A stretch of 64,000 bases of DNA from Glycine soja (GCF_004193775.1 NC_041005.1:3660501-3724500); one strand, 5' to 3'; shown: positions 12,063-24,999, numbered from the stretch's first letter. Translations and numbers: made by a program. The notes: generated by a model not told the origin, from the sequence alone.

Positions 12063-12122
<60 letters not shown>
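12063..12122. repeat. (TA)n microsatellite in the CYSTM promoter or leader
   Basis: About 30 TA units, 74-133 bases upstream of the CYSTM ATG. Such tracts are length-variable; here the tract occupies the core promoter position. The relic copy at 10826-11370 lacks it. Confidence 0.9.
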
Positions 12123-12126
<4 letters not shown>

Positions 12127-12875
12127 CTGATGGGTGAATGCTGATACAAATTTCATTTTAAAGGAAACGCGCTTTCATTTAATTACTTACTGGAAAAAGA
12201 TATCAAATCTTAATCTCTGGTCCTGCTGACCAAAAAACTGAAAAAAGGAAAGAAAAAAAAAATAGTGACGCTCAATGAATTTTTGGATACATTGAATTGA
12301 TGAGTGTACTAGATGTAATAATCGTTTGACTAGTGCAGCAACAAAAATATGTGTCTCTCGTCTCATGGAGCTGTCACTGTGCTACGCGTGTTTCCTTGAT
12401 TGGATAAACTAATCATAAGTGTTGTTTTTTTTTTCTTTTCTGCTGTATTTGGAAGAAAAAAAATTATAATTTTTTTAGTAAAGACTTTTAAATAATGAGA
12501 AAATAACTAGACTAAATTTGATTCTTTTTTTAAAAAAATCATTAAATATACTCATGAGATTATTTTTATGATGGATTTGACTCATTTAAACTTTAAACTG
12601 AAGAGATACACTTTAGAGAGGATAAAGTACAATAATGACAATTGATTAAAAAATTAACAGTTGATAATGTAATTTTTTTTTGTTTCTCGTTGATGATGTG
12701 ATTAATTTTACAATTTGTTGTATATCTATTACTTTTATGACAATCTCAACCAATGGTTTTTTAATTAATGACCAAATCCGACTTAATTTTATTTCTTATA
12801 AGAAAGTTTCATTTGTAACTTTATTAATATTGTCATTAGTTCTACTTTTTATAATTGAAGAAATAAACTAACCTT

Positions 12876-15000
12876 AATTATTTCTTAAATTAATATAATC
12901 TACATATTCAAAAAGAGAAAAAAATATTCACGTTATTAATATAATTTACATATTCAAAAGAGTAAAATAAATATTCATGTTATATGTATTTTTTTTTTAT
13001 TAAATCTATATCAATTGGATTAATTTAAAAGATTCTAATTAGAGAAAAATAAAATCTTTTATAATATAAAGAAATAAAATTTTGGCCCATTTTTCCACCC
13101 AAAATAAGGGCACTCTAGACAATTTTTTAATATTTTATTTTTATTTATTTAATAAATCATATAAATTAGTGAGATGTTTAGTAAAAAAAATGAGCTTTAA
13201 ATGCATAATTATTATTATTTATCATTGAAAGAATGATAGATTTTAATGAAATCATTAATGAGTGTTTAAATTATGCATTTATTAATTATTTATTAAGCAT
13301 TCATTTATTATATTTGTAAATTTTAATGTTTAACAATAAAAATTTCATATTCAAAAATAAAATTAAAAAACAAAGGTATTAGCCGGTAATTATTGCTTAA
13401 TTGACTATTTTCAATTATTTGTAGTGCAAAAGCTTGATGTTTCAAAAATTATGAATATATAATTATTACAATTATAATATATATCGGAATCATAAAAAAA
13501 TGACTCATGCTATTTGGTAAGAAAATAACATTTTTATAATATAAAGAAATAAAATTTTGATACATTTTTCTCGTTCAAAACAAGGGCATTTTAGACAATT
13601 CATTTTTAGTTATTTTATTTTATTTATTTGCTAAATTATATTAATTATTGAGACATTTAATAGAATGTAACTTTTAAATTCAAAATTATTATTTTTTATT
13701 GTAAGAAAAATTTAAACACTCTTTCAAGTTAGAAGTATAAAGATAAATAAATATATGAGTATATGGGTTAGAATGAGAATGATACCTGGGTTTTGATCAT
13801 CTTTCTTTTATATAGGAAGAATTAGATATACAAGTCTTAATTTTCCATGATAATAAAATATTTTTATCTTATCTTTCCATAATAATAACAACCTATATTT
13901 CTTATATTTAGAAAGTATCTGTTATCTTTTAACTAATAGATATGATTTCTCTTTTTCCTCATTTATAACCTTGTTAGACTTTTTTAAGTTAGGGACTCGG
14001 ATGAATGTGGGGTACGTATAAAAAAAACATCAGGACTTATTGAGTCTGAATAGAACACTATGTTTAAAAACCAATAACGGTAAAAAAAAAAAAAACATTT
14101 GAAAGCTATATTTGTTCTAATAACCTTAATTATTATATTTATATAATTTTATAAATTTAAAAATAAAAAAAAGTATTTCCATTTAAGACTTGTTATTTTA
14201 TTATAATAAAGAAAGGATAAAGATATCTTCAATATTGTTTTATTATTTTCAGACATATAATCAAATCCATATAACAAATGTTCTCGGTTAAAAAATTATC
14301 ATCTTGTGTTATTAACATGTCATGGCTATATTTTTAGAGAAAAAAAGACATAATTTTTATCAAACATAATTTATTATAATTCATTTTATTAATTTTATAT
14401 AATATATATAATAAAAATATAAGGGTAAATAACTGTTTCAGAATATTGATTGTCATCTAGCTATAATTTCAGTTGAAAAATGTTTAAACATATGAAAAAA
14501 TTTCATACAAAACACACGAATGATATTTTAATGTGTGACCCCATTTCAATTCTAATAGATTCCGTAAACTGGTTTGTCCAGTAAACACGCTATCAAGTTA
14601 GCCATAAGTCCATTACATGCGCCATTTACAAGTACAATACTACAGTGTACTCCGAAGTGGGGGTGTCCTACAAATTACGGGCAACAGCAGGAAGAAATAT
14701 ATGAGTAATTTTTTTTATAACTTTTTTTTTTTACTTATTTCTTTTATATTTTCAATTATAGTAAATATGATGTGTTTTATATTTTTAAGCTATTGAATAT
14801 ATTTTTTTTGTCTAATATGTTTTTATAATTAGAAGAATCTCTAAAATGATAAAATATTACTCTTACTAAAAAAACAGAAAAAATAATTTTATATCCTTAT
14901 ATATATTTTTTATTAATTAAATTTCGTCATTACCTCAAGAGTTGATTTTTAACAAATCACCTATTATTTATTTTCAAATCTTTTAATCAATATCAAAATA
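12876..15000. repeat. AT-rich intergenic DNA with diverged direct repeats
   Basis: No gene is supported here. About 13050-13225 and 13516-13705 are diverged direct copies (shared TTATAATATAAAGAAATAAA, GGGCA..TAGACAATT, and a TTTAAATNCAAAATTATTATT-like end). A smaller tandem pair of about 55 bases (TTAATATAAT.TACATATTCAAAA) lies at about 12885-12980. This may be decayed transposon sequence. Confidence 0.5.
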
Positions 15001-15005
15001 TCCAC

Positions 15006-15067
15006 CCAAATTGATAACAGCAACCTTCCTACATTCCAAAAGCAACATATGTAAGGCAAACACAATT
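15006..15067 (-). repeat. Exact 62-bp copy of a QQT1 intron/exon junction
   Basis: Bases 15006-15067 are identical, base for base, to 1361-1422, which covers the last 39 bases of QQT1 coding intron 1, its AG acceptor and the first 23 bases of coding exon 2 (the GKVAVINL part). Identity stops sharply on both sides. It is given the minus strand because the source gene reads that way. It cannot act as a gene alone. Confidence 0.95.
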
Positions 15068-15301
15068 TCAATTTCGTGCAATTCGTGTTTCAAAATTTCG
15101 TACTAAATAAACAGCAATGCTCTTCAGTTTTAGTAACTGAAAATCTCATAATAATTTGTAATATTTGATCATTATGACATTGTAACTGTCATTTGCAATT
15201 GCAATAATTTAGTTGATGAAGTTCCATTCGAGAATAGAAAATATATTTAACTACTATTGTCTTATATTTCACTTGTAGCCTGCCTTTTTTCTTTGTGCAA
15301 C

Positions 15302-18300
15302 ATGGCTGAGGGCAGTGAGCATGCCGGTGCCGGTGGCCGTGGCGGCGGCAACTCACAGTCTCAAGTGATTCAAGTTCCTGAACCTGAACCACACCCAGTG
15401 ATGGAGCAATTACCTGATGTTCACTATTGCATTAACAGTCCTCCTCCTTGGCGTCAGTATCTTATTGTTTTTCTTTTTATGGCAAAACAAATTGAAAACT
15501 AGACTAATATGCATTCAACAAAACTCATGCACTTTTGTTTCTCTGACATATACAATCCAAAGAAATATGAAATGACTAAGCGTTCAATGCAGAGTGTTTT
15601 TATTTGGAGAATGTTATGAATTTTCCTTTGGAACATTTTGGCTGAAACAAAAACATGCATATACTGATTTGTACATTTGGGAGAACCATTGATCCCTGCT
15701 GAATGATAATTATCACGGGATCCATGATTGATGGTGGTGCTGGATTTATAATCAGGAGGCTTTGTAGGAACATGAATTTACGATTTTGGCGGGCAGATTA
15801 TGCACTGCGGGTGTAGATATGTGATTTGTGAACCAGTGTTTTGGTATCATGGTAGTGTATTGTTACATCACCTGGAGCTTGTATCTTATATTATGCATGT
15901 GTATGGATGTATAGTTCAAGATTCTAGTTCTTCGTGTGATGTGATACACTGCAGCATTCTATTTTGCTCTTTTGTAATTCGCACTCCTTATGCTATATAT
16001 GTGTGTGTGTCGTTTTGTTGGGCGACCAAAAAAAAAACAAAAACATGCATATACTTTTCATGAACCAAAATTTATCTTCTTGCTTGTTTCAACATTTTAA
16101 CTGTATTTTTTATTGCCATGCATTCAGCACAAGCACTGCTATTGGGATTCCAGCATTATATTCTGACTCTTGGCATGACCGTTCTGATTCCAACTGTGAT
16201 TGTTCCTGAAATGGGTGGAGGCCATGTAAACAATTTTTTTCTTCCATTTATTTTCTTTTTCAAATTTTAAAATGTTGTGAGTAAACTGAAAATCATTAAT
16301 TCAACGTAGGCTGAGAAGGCCAAGGTGATACAGAATCTATTGTTTGTTTCTGGATTAAGCACACTTCTCCAAACTTGGTTCGGAACACGATTGCCAACTG
16401 TAGTTGTTGGTTCATACAGTTACATAATACCCACAATGTCAATTGTCCATGCCAAGAGATACAGTAACTATACAGACCCTTATGAGGTCAAGGAGACTAT
16501 CTTTTATGCTTTTATAATTGCTTATGGATAAGCTTACCTTATAGAAGAAAATAAGAAAGAAAAACGAAATAAGACTTCTTTCACAAGCTAAAAATAACTT
16601 GTGTACAAGTTAAAATCAGTTTTTTTAAGCTAATTAAAATCATTTAGTTTCTCCAAAAAGCTGATTTGATAGCTTATGGAAGAAGCTTATTTCATTTTTT
16701 TTCTTGTTATTTTCTTTTTCTATGAGTGCTTATAGAAAGGCTTATTCACTGTGGACCCCTGTGGTTCTACTTGGTGATGTTTATTCCTCGTTATTATGTT
16801 GCTGATAAACAGAGGTTCACTCACACAATTAGAGGAATACAAGGCGCCTTGATCATAAGTTCAATTTTCCATGTGTGTATGGGATTCTTGGGCATTTGGA
16901 GGTTTGCTATCAGGTTAGTAAGTGCATGGCATGCATCTTTTTTGGCTTGTTAGAGCTAATAAAATCCTTTAATTAATTTTAGCATTTTATATGCCTCTAG
17001 TTAATTGCTTCTTGTGCTGATTTAGGTTCCTAAGCCCACTTTCTGTAGTACCTTATGTAACGTTTACTGGACTCAGTCTTTATCATCTTGGATTCCCAAT
17101 GGTAAAAAGTTCTACATTAGTCTCTCAATTTTTCAGTCAAATAGGTTGAACGCTTGAATCTTAATTCTCAACTTTTATGCAATTTAGTTAACTGTAAGTC
17201 TAGGACTTGATAATAGGATTATAGTACTGACTTTCCCTCTATTCTGTAGCTGGCAAAATGTGTTGAAGTGGGGCTTCCAGCACTGATTGTTATGGTTTTC
17301 ATCTCACAGGCAAGTTAATTTTGCTCGTGTCCTGTAGAATATGTGATAATAATATATATTATGAAGGCACTTGGAATAATGTTGGTTAACATCAATATTT
17401 ATGTGATAGTAATATAAAGAAATCATGAAAGATGCAGTTATAATATGATACTAAATTTTAAATTCACTATTTTTTATTCTTAAATTTTGGTCCACAATGT
17501 GTTTATTATCAACTATTGTCCTGCAGTATCTTAATCATTTTGTTAGCACCAAGAGGCTTATGTATGAGCGATTTGCGCTGTTGTTTTCCATTGCAAGTGC
17601 ATGGTTACTTGCACAGCTTCTGATTTCAAGCACTGCATATAACCACAAGCCAGAAAGTACTCAGAATAGTTGCCGCACTGATCGTGTTGGTCTTATTAGT
17701 GGTTCTGAATGGTAAGTTTGTGGACTCGTTAAGTTTTTCCAATTAATGATCAATAACTTGCGTGCCTTTCAGAATCAAGTTTAGTTTTATCCACCCAGTT
17801 TCATTCTTTGAATGAGATCTTGATTTTATGGTTTATAGGGGAACTGAGGAGCTTATGATCTTGAGTAAAAATGCTCTCTCCTTTTGGGGGCTTTTCATAT
17901 ATGTTTACAAGTTAATTAAAAGAATTGTCTGCATTTATACAGGTTTCATCTCCCTTTAGTTCCCTTCCCATGGGGGGTTCCTACCTTCAACTTCGGAGAA
18001 GCTCTTGCTATGATAGCCGCTTCTTTTGTTTCTCTATTTGAGGTAAGCACTGTGACCCTTGATAATTATGCTGGTGCTATGCGACTTCACTAGTCTTTCA
18101 TCACAAAAACTACTTAAAACTGAAAAAACATTTGAAAATGCATCCAGTCCCATCTTATATTTGCTTTAAATTTAAACATTTTTCATGTTTACATGCAGTC
18201 TACTGGTACATTTTATGCTGCGGCAAGATATGGAAGTGGAACACCCGTGCCACCACATGTTGTGAGCCGTGGAACTGGCTGGGTGGTAAGATACACATGC

Positions 18301-19799
18301 ACTATATTTTGCAATTGTTTCTGGAATCATAAACAGGAAGCTTACAATTGATTTTTGGTCGTGTCATTCTTATTGTTGGTTTAGGGAGTAGCTTCTTTGG
18401 TCAATGGCTTTGTTGGTTCTGTAACCGGATGTACGGCATCAGTGTAAGTTTAGCTCAACATTAAACCCCCTTGAATGTATTTGTAGATGAGCCTCGACAT
18501 ATCAGATATCACTCATGATTTCAAGTCCAACCAATTTAAGGGCATGCTTGTCTGGTTTGAAGAAACATTTTTCTTTTTCATTTCTATAAAATTTGTGCAG
18601 GAAAAAGTGGAACAACATTCGTTTTTAACATTCCCTACACAAACTTTAAACTAAAAAAATATGATGTTGGTAAAAAATACTAAAAGCTATAGAGTTTTCT
18701 TTTCCATCCTAGTTCCTGTTAGTACCTAGTCCTGCTCCAAAGACCATGCTGGAGTTGAGCCTCTTTATCCATCTGCATAATTTTGCATATATGCATTGCT
18801 CTTGTTTCAGGGAGAATGCTGGATTATTGGCATTGACAAAGGCGGGAAGCCGAAGAGTCATCCAAATATCAGCCGGCTTTATGATTTTCTTCTCTATTGC
18901 TGGTATGATAGACTAACATCTTTGGTAATATGTGCAACTTAACGATCTTCCTTTAATAAATCTGGAATTTCCCAATGGGGCGAAACATTCATACAATTTC
19001 TTAAATACTGTTGGTGTTGTTCTCCAATTAGACCTAATTAAAGACCTAAAGAACTGTATCTAAGTTTTGTCCTTCCTAATGTTGCCTATGAAATGTTATT
19101 ATTATTCTTTAATTAGTGATATCTCATGTTACACACTTTCCCTTCAACCAGGAAAACTTGGAGCAGTTTTAGCTTCTATACCTTTGCCAATCATAGCAGC
19201 AATGAACTGTATATTCTTCGGCTATGTCTGTAAGTTCTCTCTAACCATCTGTCTTTGTAGCTTTGGCAACCCATAGAACTTGACAAGAGTTTGCAACTTG
19301 GGATGTGCAGCTTCTGCAGGTCTTGATTTTCTACAGTTCTGTAATCTCAACAGTTTCAGAACCAAATTCGTGTTGGGTCTCTCATTCTTCCTCGGCATCT
19401 CCATTCCGCAATATTTCATAGAATATTTTCATGTAAAGCATCATCACGGATGGGTGAGATATCTGAACATAAATCAATCATTGAAAATAACACGAATGCA
19501 GAACTGTACCTAGATGTTGTTCAAATTTGATTGTGGTATACATGACTCTGTGAGTGATTGTGATTTCAATGAATTTGCAGTTCAATGATATCGTTAGCGT
19601 GATCTTCATGTCGCATACAACGGTGGCTGCATTGGTTGCGTTCATTTTGGACATCACACTCTCACGTGAAGATGATGCAGTCCGTAAGGACATTGGTTTG
19701 CAGTGGTGGGAGAAGTTCAGTGTATATAATGCTGATGGTCGGAATGCTGATTTCTATAAATTACCATGTAGACTCAATGAATTCTTCCCTGCCCTTTAA
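15302..19799 (+). CDS. Nucleobase-ascorbate transporter, NAT4-like
   Basis: Fourteen exons (15302-15452, 16128-16225, 16310-16486, 16813-16913, 17026-17101, 17250-17309, 17527-17711, 17943-18042, 18199-18285, 18385-18443, 18811-18902, 19152-19229, 19311-19453, 19581-19799) join in frame to 541 residues, a normal plant NAT length. The family (NCS2/UraA fold, 12-14 membrane helices) moves purines, pyrimidines or related substrates, usually with protons. Visible landmarks are PHPVMEQLPDVHYC before helix 1, QHYILTLGMTVLIP, GTRLPTVV, the SCRTDRVGL block, FESTGTFYAA, the ENAGLLALTK signature starting near residue 366, and the QFCNLNSFRTKF region. VIFMSHTTVAA and GLPCRLN-like ends resemble Arabidopsis NAT4 more than NAT1, 2, 3 or 6. 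The start is the ATG at 15302; the frame is open upstream but has no earlier ATG. Intron 6 uses a GC donor (17310). No damage is seen. Confidence 0.93.
16500..16760. repeat. AAGCTTAT-rich inverted repeat in NAT intron 3
   Basis: GCTTATGGATAAGCTTA near the left end and GCTTATAGAAAGGCTTATT near the right end, with internal AAGCT and AGCTTATGGAAGAAGCTTA, form partial inverted repeats. I associate this kind of sequence with small legume MITE-like repeats. No target duplication was identified. Confidence 0.35.
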
Positions 19800-21321
19800 G
19801 CAGCTTCTTTGGTTATATTATAGATGTTCATTTTAACCCTTTAAGCCAATTCATCACTTTTTTTTTTCTCAAAACAATTTATATGTAATTTCCCATAACA
19901 TTTGTTTAATAGGAGTAATGTTGGACAATGGGAATAATTTATTTATTATATCCTTGATAGTATTACATTATTCATTATTGTATTGAGAAGAGAAGTGATT
20001 TACTTAGTTTTCATGAATGTGGTCACATCAGAGGCTAGTGCTCATTTTAGAATAGATGAATCCAATTGAGAGAGAGAAAAAGGATTGACCTTTTCTGCCA
20101 GAGAATATACGGGATCACATTAGTACATGAAAGGCAAATAACGGTTATTTTTAAAGGTTTAGAGTTGTCTCAATTTGAGGTTGCAACTTCGCGAAACTAA
20201 GAAATAGGTATTAGGTGCCACATTGAGGTTTATGCAATGTCCTTCTTAATACCCGCTGGTATGGTGCAATGTCCTATGCCGGGACTGGGACACCATCTTC
20301 CGGTACCACCTTATCAATATTGTCTTTTCCCGGCATATCAATTTTTTTATTCGGGTAATCTTTTTTTAGTCCCACTAAAATATCAGGCAAGTCCAAATTT
20401 CATACAATTTGTTTGTTCTGATTTATATTGGATGCACTGCGTACGTTGTAATTTTGATATTTTATTTACATGTAAGAACTTTGACCAATTTCAGCCATCT
20501 CTGAACATATGGTGCAAGAAGGCACTTGTTTTCTTGTTACTAATGAATTCTAAATCAAACGTGCCTCTGTCAGATGTCGTTATTTCCCTTCTTTTTTTCC
20601 AAATAGAGGAAATAGAGTGAAAATATCCAATTACAGGTGTTTGAACTTGAATTGAAAGGTGGAAAGATGGGCTGATCAGTCCTGAATGATTGTGAATTTG
20701 ATATTTAATCATTTTTTTTAAAAAAAAAACATTGAAGCTGGGCTTCTATTTTCTAGTTGGCCAACTCGGTTACAAGGTTCCAATACTGCTTTTAGACTCA
20801 TATATTCTCCAAAAACTTGACTGGATTATCTAGTATGCTAGTTTTAACTTTAGCCTTTCCAGCAAATATTCACGTTAAACCTTTTCTTTTGAGTATAAAA
20901 TTCACAGTAACAATGATTTTGAGGCTACTTAGTTTTTATGCTTAAAATCTGTGTGGAAGATTAGTTAGTTTCCTCAAAGATCAAAGGAGCGAAGTTAGCT
21001 CATTGATTCTATGGAACCTTAGAGTATCAATTTGATCAACACCGTGTTTCATTGTTGTCTGCTTCTGCAGTTTTGGCCTTTTGGGTTTTCTTTTCTTTTT
21101 TTGCCCTTTACTTAAAAACTAGTCTACTGTTTTGGTTCACTTTAGGGTGAAGAATTTCTTGAACCTTCATAAACTGACTTAACCTTCTCAAGAATGAAAA
21201 GTTGTTAACTAGTAGTTGATCATTGGTGTTTGATCATTGGCAAGTGGTTTCTATATCCATCCTAATTTCTTGATTTGAAGTTGACATTTTGAATATGTTC
21301 CCTTGTATCCACATTGCAGAG
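19800..21321. other. NAT 3' UTR and HHP promoter region
   Basis: About the first 150-250 bases are likely NAT 3' UTR. The 127-codon open frame at 20237-20620 shows no domain or helix pattern I recognise. The sequence ATTGCAG|AG directly before the HHP start codon (21319) looks like a splice acceptor, so a leader exon probably lies upstream; I could not place it. Confidence 0.4.
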
Positions 21322-23613
21322 ATGACACATGGTGCATATGATGGGTTGATTGCTACACCCAAAAAAATTAATGATTTTGTTGATGGTGAAGATGAAAGAG
21401 CAAGTTCAAAGTCACGGAAGGGAGTAAGACTATGGAGAAAATTAAAATATCAGCTTATAGAATACAATTCACTGCCAGCCTACATGAGGGACAACGAATT
21501 TATATTGGGTTATTATCGAGCAGATTGGCCATTGAAGCAGATCTTCCTTAGCATTTTCTCAATTCATAATGAGACACTTAATGTCTGGACGTAAGTACTT
21601 TGTCTTCAAGTACAAATCTCCTTCGTTATCTTATGAACTTGATGCCCTTTTAATATCATATTTTTTCCACTCTAGGTGCCTTTTTTAGTTTTGCAAACTT
21701 GTATTGTAAGAGTGTGAATTAACTTAGTGTTACTTCCATTTTATATTTGTTGTCCATATTTGAGCTTGTTTTTGGTTTATTTTCTCTACTGGCCATAATA
21801 GTCTTCTTTCCAACAAGCCTTATTAGGATATCCTACAAGATAATGTATTTTATCACACAGCGGAATTAACCAAAGGTGGGAGAATAAAAGAGGAGTAGGT
21901 ACTTATGTTAAGAGTTTTCTTCTAATGAAAAGATCTATTTTTCTGAACTTCTAATGTCATTTGTGTTTACCTGACAACAATATTTTGATTCTAGTTTTCC
22001 AAACTGGCCAAAACTCAAATGGTGTATTTTGCTTGTGGTGTTATTTTCTAATTTCAGTTGAAATTTCATCTTAGTAACTTACATTAAATGTCAACATTAA
22101 AGGATAGCATAGATTAGTGAGATGAAACTTCAATTTTAATTGCAAAACAGCACCACAATCACTTGAGCTACAGCTTGAACATTTTCTCTTGATATATGAT
22201 GATGGCATATATCACTTACTTTTATGTCTCTTTTATAAGAAACCACATCAAAGGTGCGTAGTTAACTAGTCTAAATTACATTTCATTACTTAACGTAAAT
22301 GGCATTATTTCAGGCATTTGATTGGGTTCTTCCTTTTTCTCTTTCTCACCATATACACAGCTATGAGAGCTCCAATGGTTGTGGATTTCAATTCTGTTCA
22401 AGATTTGTCTGAAATGATAGGGAAAGCTGATTTGAATATGATTCGTTTAGATCTCTTAAAATGCCTGGCTTCACTGCCCAACATGCCCGAGATTCTCAAA
22501 TTAAATGACTTGAGTGAATCTCTTTATTCTTTGGACTTCTCCTCATTATCAGGTTGGACTCTTGTGGAACTTCTCACCAATTGCTTGCCTGAGCAGTTTT
22601 CCCTAGTAAGTTTCTCTTCCTCTTCATGGAATCTCCTGCAAGATTCTGTTCATCTGTTCTTAAGCTGATGCATTTTAAAACATTACATTCTTTTATATAA
22701 TTTATGAAAATGGCAATAAAGTAAGTATTATAAGTATGACTTTTAAGGTATGATAAAAGTCAACAAACTTAATATACATGATGATTTATGATTGGATGAT
22801 ATTACACACTATCATGGCATAAACTATTTACTTATAAAGTAAATAAGAAGAGTTAGATACCTTGTATTTAAGTAAGTTTAAAGAGTAAGCATGTGTTATT
22901 ATACACCACTGATATTCATTTAGATTGGGAGAATTTAACTTATCACAGTTGTTACATTGTTACAGAATGGTCTGAAAGGTGACATGAACATGGTATCCCC
23001 CTTAATGCAACCGATTACAAGGTGGCCTTTCTATGCCTTCTTAGGTGGGGCTATGTTCTGCTTGCTAGCCAGCAGCGCATGCCACCTCCTTACTTGCCAC
23101 TCACAGCGCCTTTCCTACATCATGCTCAGAATTGACTATGCTGGGATTGCTGCATTGATTGCAACTTCATTTTACCCTCCTGTGTATTACTCATTTATGT
23201 GCAATCCCTTTTTTTGCTACCTCTACTTGGGCTTCATAACACTAATGGGGATTACTACTATTGTCTTCTCTCTTCTCCCATTTTTCCAAAAGTCCGAGTT
23301 CAGGAAGTACCGCGCTTCCCTCTTCTTTTTAATGGGGTTTTCAGGTGTGGCACCAATAATACATAAGCTGATACTGCACAAGCATCAACCTGAGGCCTTG
23401 CAAACTACTGGTTATGAGATACTAATGGGAGTTCTTTATAGTTTGGGAGCACTAATCTATGTCACAAGGATACCAGAGAGGTGGATGCCTGGCAAGTTTG
23501 ACATTGCTGGCCACAGTCACCAACTCTTTCATATCTTGGTTGTGGCAGGGGCATACACACACTATCATGATGGGTTGATCTATCTAAGATGGAGAGATTC
23601 TCAAGGTTGCTAG
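21322..23613 (+). CDS. HHP4: Heptahelical PAQR (adiponectin receptor-like) protein, HHP4 type
   Basis: Three exons (21322-21590, 22314-22605, 22966-23613) join in frame to a 402-residue seven-helix membrane protein. Conserved parts are the YNSLPAYMRDNEFI and IHNETLNVWTHLIGF blocks, RWPFYAFLGGAMFCLLAS, DYAGIAALIATSFYPP and the C-terminal GHSHQLFHILVVAGAYTHYH. The histidines and aspartates of the PAQR zinc site (SSACHLL, DYAG, HSHQ..H) are present. Plant HHPs are membrane proteins linked to sugar, hormone and stress or cold signalling. The long loop between helices 1 and 2 (exon 2) is the most variable part, as in Arabidopsis HHP4/HHP5. The start at 21322 gives MTHGAYDG; an in-frame ATG at 21289 lies before a likely leader-intron acceptor and is less probable. 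The gene looks intact. Confidence 0.92.
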
Positions 23614-24420
23614 GTTGATTGTGAATCTTCATCAATATTAACTAAGATATCAATTAGATGGAAAGTGAAGCTAGAATATAGTAATATACCCTACATTGTT
23701 CTTTGCCGTGTTGGATGTATGATCATACAACTACAAGCCAAGGTAGAGAGCCAAGGGGGGTTGAGGGTGGTGTCACGGTTATGCCATGGTAGCCCAAGTT
23801 TGTGAAATTTTACGTATACTACCCCGTGCACGTGTGTTGTTGATGGGCCTCACAGAATAAATTTTCACACGACCAATTTAGTTGGTGATCTTTTCTCTTT
23901 TTAGAGATGTATGTGTTTGGCCTAGCCACTTCTCATTAGAATTACAGACTCCATCCAAGTCATGCAAGACCTTAGTGTCTAATCAATTTTCAAAAGAGCT
24001 TTACTTGATGCATTTCGTTGGATTGCTCTATAGGCTTGAACTAGATTAACAGATTAATGCTACTAACTTGGTGGTGGATTGGTTTGCATGATGAAAAACT
24101 ATTGTGTTGTACATGGTATAGCAGGCGCGTTGACTGTTGACAAATCTTTCATATAGAAATTAATTTCTGTCCTTTGTGCTTACTGCTTAGTGCTCAATGC
24201 TTACAGAGTCACATGTTGTGTTTGATTCCTTGAGATGAGAAATAAAAAACCTCGCGTTAGACTATAATAAAAAAATCTCAAATTGATAGTTAAAATTGGT
24301 GTTCATAACATATACAGCATAATAAATAGACCTATTTTATACTTTTTTTTAAAGGCAAATCTATTTTGTACTTAAAATATACTACATAAAAAAACAAATT
24401 CTTAAAATTACGTACTTAGA
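23614..24420. other. HHP 3' UTR and intergenic DNA
   Basis: The likely 3' UTR covers roughly the first 300 bases (an AATAAA-like AGAATAAATTTT near 23855). No gene is seen after it. Confidence 0.4.
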
Positions 24421-24599
24421 TATTGAAGCAGAGAACGTTTATGAAACAAGAAGGAATCATGGAGTATGTGTTTTGCCAAATTGTAGAACAACAATGGCAA
24501 CAAGAAGATGGAATCATTCCAAGATTTTGGAAAGGTAGACTAGAACAATAACACAATCTTTTCGGTCATGTCCCTAATGCTAAAAGACTAATCATTGAC

Positions 24600-24986
24600 A
24601 AGAGATAATGTTGGAGGCCTGTCGTAAGATATTACAAATGTGGTCAATTAGGATATCACCACCACAACCACCATCATTCTCCAGCTCAGGCTCCTTTTCC
24701 TTTGATAAAGGCACCAATTCATCCTCCTACTCACCAACCAGCTCACGCTCCAAACTACAACCACTATCACCACCATTCTCCAACTCCTACTTCTGCTCCC
24801 ATTCCTATTGGGAACATTCATATTGGTTCGACAATAGAAGGCTTACACTTTTGCCCATATTGTCCCTCTCAAACTCTTCAATCCTCTTATTTCTCCAAGG
24901 TTTGGTATCCTGGTGAGATTGAAGAAACATCAACATTTCTTCCTCCTCAGCCCTTACATTTCAATCTAATGTCTCCAGAGCGATAA
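24600..24986 (+). pseudogene. Fragment resembling an AGP31-type histidine/proline-rich protein
   Basis: One frame reads YYKCGQLGY (like half of a retroviral-type zinc knuckle), then a histidine run, then HHHSPAQAPFPLIKAP and HPPTHQPAHAP. The second part resembles the His- and Pro-rich domain of AGP31-type cell-wall arabinogalactan proteins. No signal peptide, intron or conserved C-terminal domain was found, and the last 50 residues are unfamiliar. It is most likely a gene fragment, perhaps moved by an element; chance low-complexity similarity cannot be excluded. Confidence 0.3.
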
Positions 24987-24999
24987 CAATTCTATAATT

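Noticed and set aside
11889..12149. Minus-strand frame with Ile-Tyr repeats
   Set aside because: Translation of the TA tract and the CYSTM leader, in a different frame from the real exon 1.
15257..15301. Upstream extension of the NAT reading frame
   Set aside because: It begins with TTG, not ATG; the first ATG at 15302 matches the family start.
20237..20620. 127-codon frame between NAT and HHP
   Set aside because: No family likeness, no conserved motif, poor start context; likely chance or promoter DNA.
21289..21321. Upstream in-frame ATG for HHP4
   Set aside because: A likely leader-intron acceptor lies between it and the ATG at 21322, and family members do not show this N-terminus.
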